Positions 5,352 to 7,772 of a stretch of 7,772 nucleotides of DNA are shown piece by piece. The DNA is from an uncultured Rubrobacteraceae bacterium (GTDB taxonomy: Bacteria; Actinomycetota; Rubrobacteria; Rubrobacterales; Rubrobacteraceae): assembly GCA_902806105.1 (NCBI GenBank), contig CADCVI010000142.1, forward strand, positions 1 to 7,772, given 5' to 3'. The stretch's first letter is position 1, and every line of letters begins with the position of its first letter. Position numbers and translations under genes: made by a program. Under the pieces are notes generated by a model, which worked only from the letters and a program-made list of their open reading frames with translations, searched no databases and was not told the origin of the DNA.

Positions 5352-6749
5352 CTAGGCCCCCGCTAGCTCGTCCAGGCGCGCGCGGGCCCTCGTGAGCTGC
5401 GCGTCCACGGAGTCCGGGGATGTCGAGCCCGGGGACCTCTTGTTCGCGACGCTGCCCGCCGGGGTCAGGAGCTTGCGGGGCAGGTCGGCGAGGGCCGGGT
5501 GGGCGGCGGTCAGGTCCTCTTCGGAGACGTCTTCGAAGGGGAGCCCGGCCTCCTCGCAGTGTCGGACGAGGACTCCGATGGCGCGGTGGGCCTCCCGGAA
5601 GGGCACGCCTCGCGCGGCGAGAAAGTCGGCGAGCTCGGTGGCGAGGGCGAAGCCCCCGGCGGCCTCGGCCATACGGTCGCCGTCGAAGGTCGCGGTGCGG
5701 AGCATCTCGGGGAGGACGGCGAGGACTGCGAGGATGGAATCGACCGAGTCGAAGATGGGCTCCTTGTCCTCCTGGAGGTCCTTCTGGTAGCCGAGCGGGA
5801 GGCCCTTCAGGGTGATGAGGAGGGCGTTGAGGTTGCCGATCAGGCGCCCCGCCTTGCCGCGCATCAGCTCGTAGGCGTCGGGGTTCTTTTTCTGCGGCAT
5901 GATCGACGAGCCGGACGAGTACGCGTCGCTCAGCCGGGCGAAGCCGAACTCGGCGCTCGTCCACAAGACCCACTCCTCGCCGAGGCGGCTGAGATGGACG
6001 CCCAGAACGGCCGCGGCGTAGAGGAGATCCAGGGCGAAGTCCCGCTCCGAAACGGCGTCGAGCGAGTTGGAGAACGGCTCCATCCCGAGCTCACCGGCCG
6101 TGAATCCCGGCTCTACGGGGTGCGGCGTCCCCCCGAGCGCCGCCGCGCCCAGCGGCGAGACGGAGGCCGCCTCGCGAGCCGCTTCGAGCCGCGCCAGGTC
6201 CCGCTCGAAGGCCCGGAAGTGGGCGAGGAGGTGGTGGGCGAGCAGGATAGGCTGCGCCCGTTGCAGGTGCGTGTATCCCGGCAGGATCAGGCCGCGGTTC
6301 TCCCCGGCGACCTCGACGAGGGCGCGCATGACCGCCGCGAGGGCCTCCCCAATCCGCTCGGCCGCATCCCGGACAAAGAGGTGAAGGTCGAGCGCTACCT
6401 GATCGTTGCGGCTCCGGCCCGTGTGCAGCTTGAGCGCGACGTCCCCGACGGTCTCGCGCAGGCGGCGCTCGACCGCCGTGTGGACGTCCTCGTCAGCGAG
6501 GGTCCACGCGAACCGCCCCGCCTCGACCTCCTCCAGCACGCTCAGCAGCCCTTGCTCCAGCTCACCGGCCTCCTCCGCCGAGACGATCCCCCTCGCACCA
6601 AGCATCCTGGCGTGCGCGATCGAGCCCCGTATATCGTACGGCGCGAGCCGCGCGTCGAAGGGGATCGAAGCGTTCAACCTCTCGAACGCCTCCGCGGGCG
6701 TCGTACCGAACCTGCCGCCCCACAGGGGGCTCCTGTCTTTTTCGCTCAT
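5352..6749 (-). CDS. argH: Argininosuccinate lyase
   Basis: A complete 465-residue cytoplasmic enzyme of the fumarase/aspartase superfamily. It splits argininosuccinate into arginine and fumarate, the last step of arginine biosynthesis, and works as a homotetramer with active sites built from three subunits. The N-terminus begins with the typical SPLWGGRF. HTGRSRNDQV (109-118) binds substrate, and PGYTHLQRAQP (157-167) carries the catalytic His161. The superfamily signature GSSIMPQKKNPD (280-291) holds the catalytic serine on its flexible loop, and GSTSPDSV (441-448) is the usual C-terminal GGT-P-V motif. Length is normal and no key residue is missing. The ATG at 6749 starts the conserved N-terminus, yet there is no SD upstream; instead TAAACT lies 8 nt before it, which would suit a leaderless transcript. 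argG and the other arg genes are not in the window, so argH appears to be a lone unit here. Confidence 0.98.
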   Translation of the reverse strand: MSEKDRSPLWGGRFGTTPAEAFERLNASIPFDARLAPYDIRGSIAHARMLGARGIVSAEEAGELEQGLLSVLEEVEAGRFAWTLADEDVHTAVERRLRETVGDVALKLHTGRSRNDQVALDLHLFVRDAAERIGEALAAVMRALVEVAGENRGLILPGYTHLQRAQPILLAHHLLAHFRAFERDLARLEAAREAASVSPLGAAALGGTPHPVEPGFTAGELGMEPFSNSLDAVSERDFALDLLYAAAVLGVHLSRLGEEWVLWTSAEFGFARLSDAYSSGSSIMPQKKNPDAYELMRGKAGRLIGNLNALLITLKGLPLGYQKDLQEDKEPIFDSVDSILAVLAVLPEMLRTATFDGDRMAEAAGGFALATELADFLAARGVPFREAHRAIGVLVRHCEEAGLPFEDVSEEDLTAAHPALADLPRKLLTPAGSVANKRSPGSTSPDSVDAQLTRARARLDELAGA

Positions 6750-6757
6750 AAGGCGGC

Positions 6758-6763
6758 AGTTTA
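6758..6763 (-). promoter_or_regulatory. Candidate -10 box giving a leaderless argH mRNA
   Basis: The minus strand reads TAAACT, fitting the actinobacterial TANNNT -10 pattern, with 8 nt between it and the argH ATG. A start of transcription 7-9 nt downstream would fall on or next to the A of ATG. The absence of any SD sequence before this ATG agrees with that. No good -35 hexamer is visible. Confidence 0.4.
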
Positions 6764-6822
6764 GCCGAGTGTCCGGGGATAGGTTGCACCGGCCACAGTG
6801 GCGCCCATATCGTCGACGAAGT

Positions 6823-6828
6823 TAAGAT
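6823..6828 (+). promoter_or_regulatory. Candidate -10 box for the membrane protein gene
   Basis: TAAGAT fits TANNNT and lies 33 nt upstream of the GTG start in the 112-bp divergent gap between argH and the membrane protein gene. It would leave a short 5' UTR holding the GAGGAG ribosome site. No matching -35 is seen, so this is weak. Confidence 0.25.
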
Positions 6829-6861
6829 CACGTACAACGTCTTTACTCGAGGAGATCCGTG

Positions 6862-7719
6862 GTGAGCAGGAGTCCTTTCGGAGCGATTCTTCGGACCATG
6901 AACGAGGCGGGTGCAATGGGATTGAGGTACTGGTGGGTCGCACCGCTGCTTCTCGGGTTCCTCCCCGCTCTGCTCTTCTCCAGCGTGTTGCTGGGCTCGA
7001 TCTCCGCAGCGAACTGGTCCTGCACGAGCGTCGCCTTCGGCGCCTCGGGTAGCCGGTACGGCGGTTGCTCCATCATCGCCGGGGAGCTTATCGTGGTAGT
7101 GACGATCTCCTGGCTGGTGCCGCTGTTCGTACTATCCGCCCTGCTGTACCTTCGTGGGCGATCCCACGAGCCCGCGGGGGATCGTGAAACCGGCGCGTTC
7201 GAATACCGAACGGGTATCTTCGTGAGGGTCGTAGCAATCCTCGTGGGCTTCGGCAACATGCTGTACATCGGCGATCCGTTCGACGTCGTCGGTGGCCCGT
7301 CCGGACGCCCGACGGCGACGTTGATCGGGGTGTTGCTCCTGTCGGTGCCCGCCGGGCTCGTGGCCTCCGGGATCGTCCTGAGACGGGGACGGGCGGCTCT
7401 CGCCGGGGATTTCTTCGCCCGCTACGGCGTCACGGTGCTCGGCCTGTGCCTCGGCGGCGCGATCCTCGGGGGCTCGTCCTCGGTGCTCACCGCGATACTC
7501 AACTACGATCCCGGGCTACCGCCGGGCCCCGAAAGCGGCATCTTCTTTATCCTGTACGGCACCCTGGCATACGGAGCGATCGCGGCCGTTGTCGGAGGGG
7601 TTCTAGGGCTGATGGAAGGGCTGGTCCTGGGTCTCCCGCTAGCCTTCGTACTCGGGCGGCTGCGCCAGCCCCCTCGGAGGCCAGCACACGACGCCTCGTT
7701 CCCGCGTACGATAAGCTGA
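6862..7719 (+). CDS. Polytopic membrane protein of unknown function
   Basis: About 285 residues from the GTG at 6862, chosen because GAGGAG (6849-6854) is 7 nt upstream; the adjacent GTG at 6859 would be only 4 nt away, and ATG codons at 6898 and 6916 are also possible. Hydrophobic stretches, numbered from GTG 6859, lie at about 26-49, 72-98, 118-137, 152-174, 189-213 and 227-265. The last is long enough for two passes, giving six or seven membrane segments. Cys55 and Cys70 flank the loop between the first two segments and could form a disulfide if that loop is outside. Arg-rich stretches (residues 99-110 and the C-terminal tail) suggest those parts face the cytoplasm. I recognise no family motif, catalytic residue or transporter signature. 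The gene is divergent from argH with no evident functional link. It is a real gene by length, start site and codon use; its function is unknown. Confidence 0.8.
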   Translation: MSRSPFGAILRTMNEAGAMGLRYWWVAPLLLGFLPALLFSSVLLGSISAANWSCTSVAFGASGSRYGGCSIIAGELIVVVTISWLVPLFVLSALLYLRGRSHEPAGDRETGAFEYRTGIFVRVVAILVGFGNMLYIGDPFDVVGGPSGRPTATLIGVLLLSVPAGLVASGIVLRRGRAALAGDFFARYGVTVLGLCLGGAILGGSSSVLTAILNYDPGLPPGPESGIFFILYGTLAYGAIAAVVGGVLGLMEGLVLGLPLAFVLGRLRQPPRRPAHDASFPRTIS

Positions 7720-7744
7720 CCGTTGACGCGCGCGCAGACATACC

Positions 7745-7760
7745 GTCGCACTTCTGCGAC
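7745..7760 (+). terminator. Small hairpin after the membrane protein gene
   Basis: GTCGCA (7745-7750), loop CTTC, TGCGAC (7755-7760) form a perfect 6-bp stem with a tetraloop, 25 nt after the stop codon. The bases after it (TAGCATCTTC) are only mildly T-rich. It may be the terminator of the membrane protein gene; the window ends 12 bases later, so what follows cannot be judged. Confidence 0.45.
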
Positions 7761-7772
7761 TAGCATCTTCAA

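Noticed and set aside
5018..5395. A 125-codon plus-strand frame across the gap between the carbonic anhydrase-like gene and argH
   Set aside because: No ribosome site before its ATG, no familiar motif, and its 3' part is antisense to argH.
5499..6764. A 421-codon plus-strand open frame antisense to argH
   Set aside because: argH is complete with all signature motifs on the other strand; the antisense frame is rich in Arg, Gly and Glu without any domain and is a codon-bias shadow.

Overview
The window reads as chromosomal DNA from a high-GC, Gram-positive-type actinobacterium. Codons end mostly in G or C, GTG and TTG starts follow strong Shine-Dalgarno (SD) sequences, and two genes encode lipobox lipoproteins. 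One lipoprotein carries Excalibur calcium-binding repeats, and a toxin-antitoxin relic is present. The combination resembles Rubrobacter, but that lineage is inferred from style and not proven by a marker gene. Five protein-coding genes are well supported.

Layout. (1) 89-149: a stem-loop structure that probably ends the first gene. (2) 170-865, minus: an SGNH/GDSL hydrolase very close to the Mycobacterium smegmatis acyltransferase MsAcT, with a perfect TATAAT box upstream. (3) About 1 kb without an intact gene (866-1923), holding a decayed VapC-type PIN-domain toxin gene on the minus strand. (4) 1924-3159, plus: a lipoprotein with a conserved four-cysteine extracellular domain and two C-terminal Excalibur-type repeats. 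(5) 3160-3623: a non-coding stretch with an unrecognised gene remnant and a 14-bp GC-rich hairpin. (6) 3624-4976, minus: a secreted lipoprotein made of two tandem gamma-class carbonic anhydrase-like left-handed beta-helix domains. (7) 4977-5351: an upstream region with an AT-rich promoter-like patch and a possible 34-codon leader ORF. (8) 5352-6749, minus: argininosuccinate lyase, argH, standing alone and possibly leaderless. (9) 6862-7719, plus: a polytopic membrane protein of unknown function, followed by a small hairpin.

The most interesting item is the double gamma-carbonic anhydrase. In this family the zinc site lies between two neighbouring beta-helices: one supplies two histidines (Cam His81 and His122) and the other supplies the third (Cam His117). 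Here the first half keeps only the His117-type face, and the second half keeps only the His81/His122-type face. The losses are complementary, so one complete His3 site could form only where half 2 meets half 1. This looks like sub-functionalisation after an internal duplication.

The genes do not form one pathway. argH is the only clearly metabolic gene, for the last step of arginine biosynthesis. The two lipoproteins point to cell-surface functions (calcium-dependent binding, and CO2/bicarbonate or another metal-dependent function). The region looks like ordinary single-gene transcription units with a decayed accessory gene between them.
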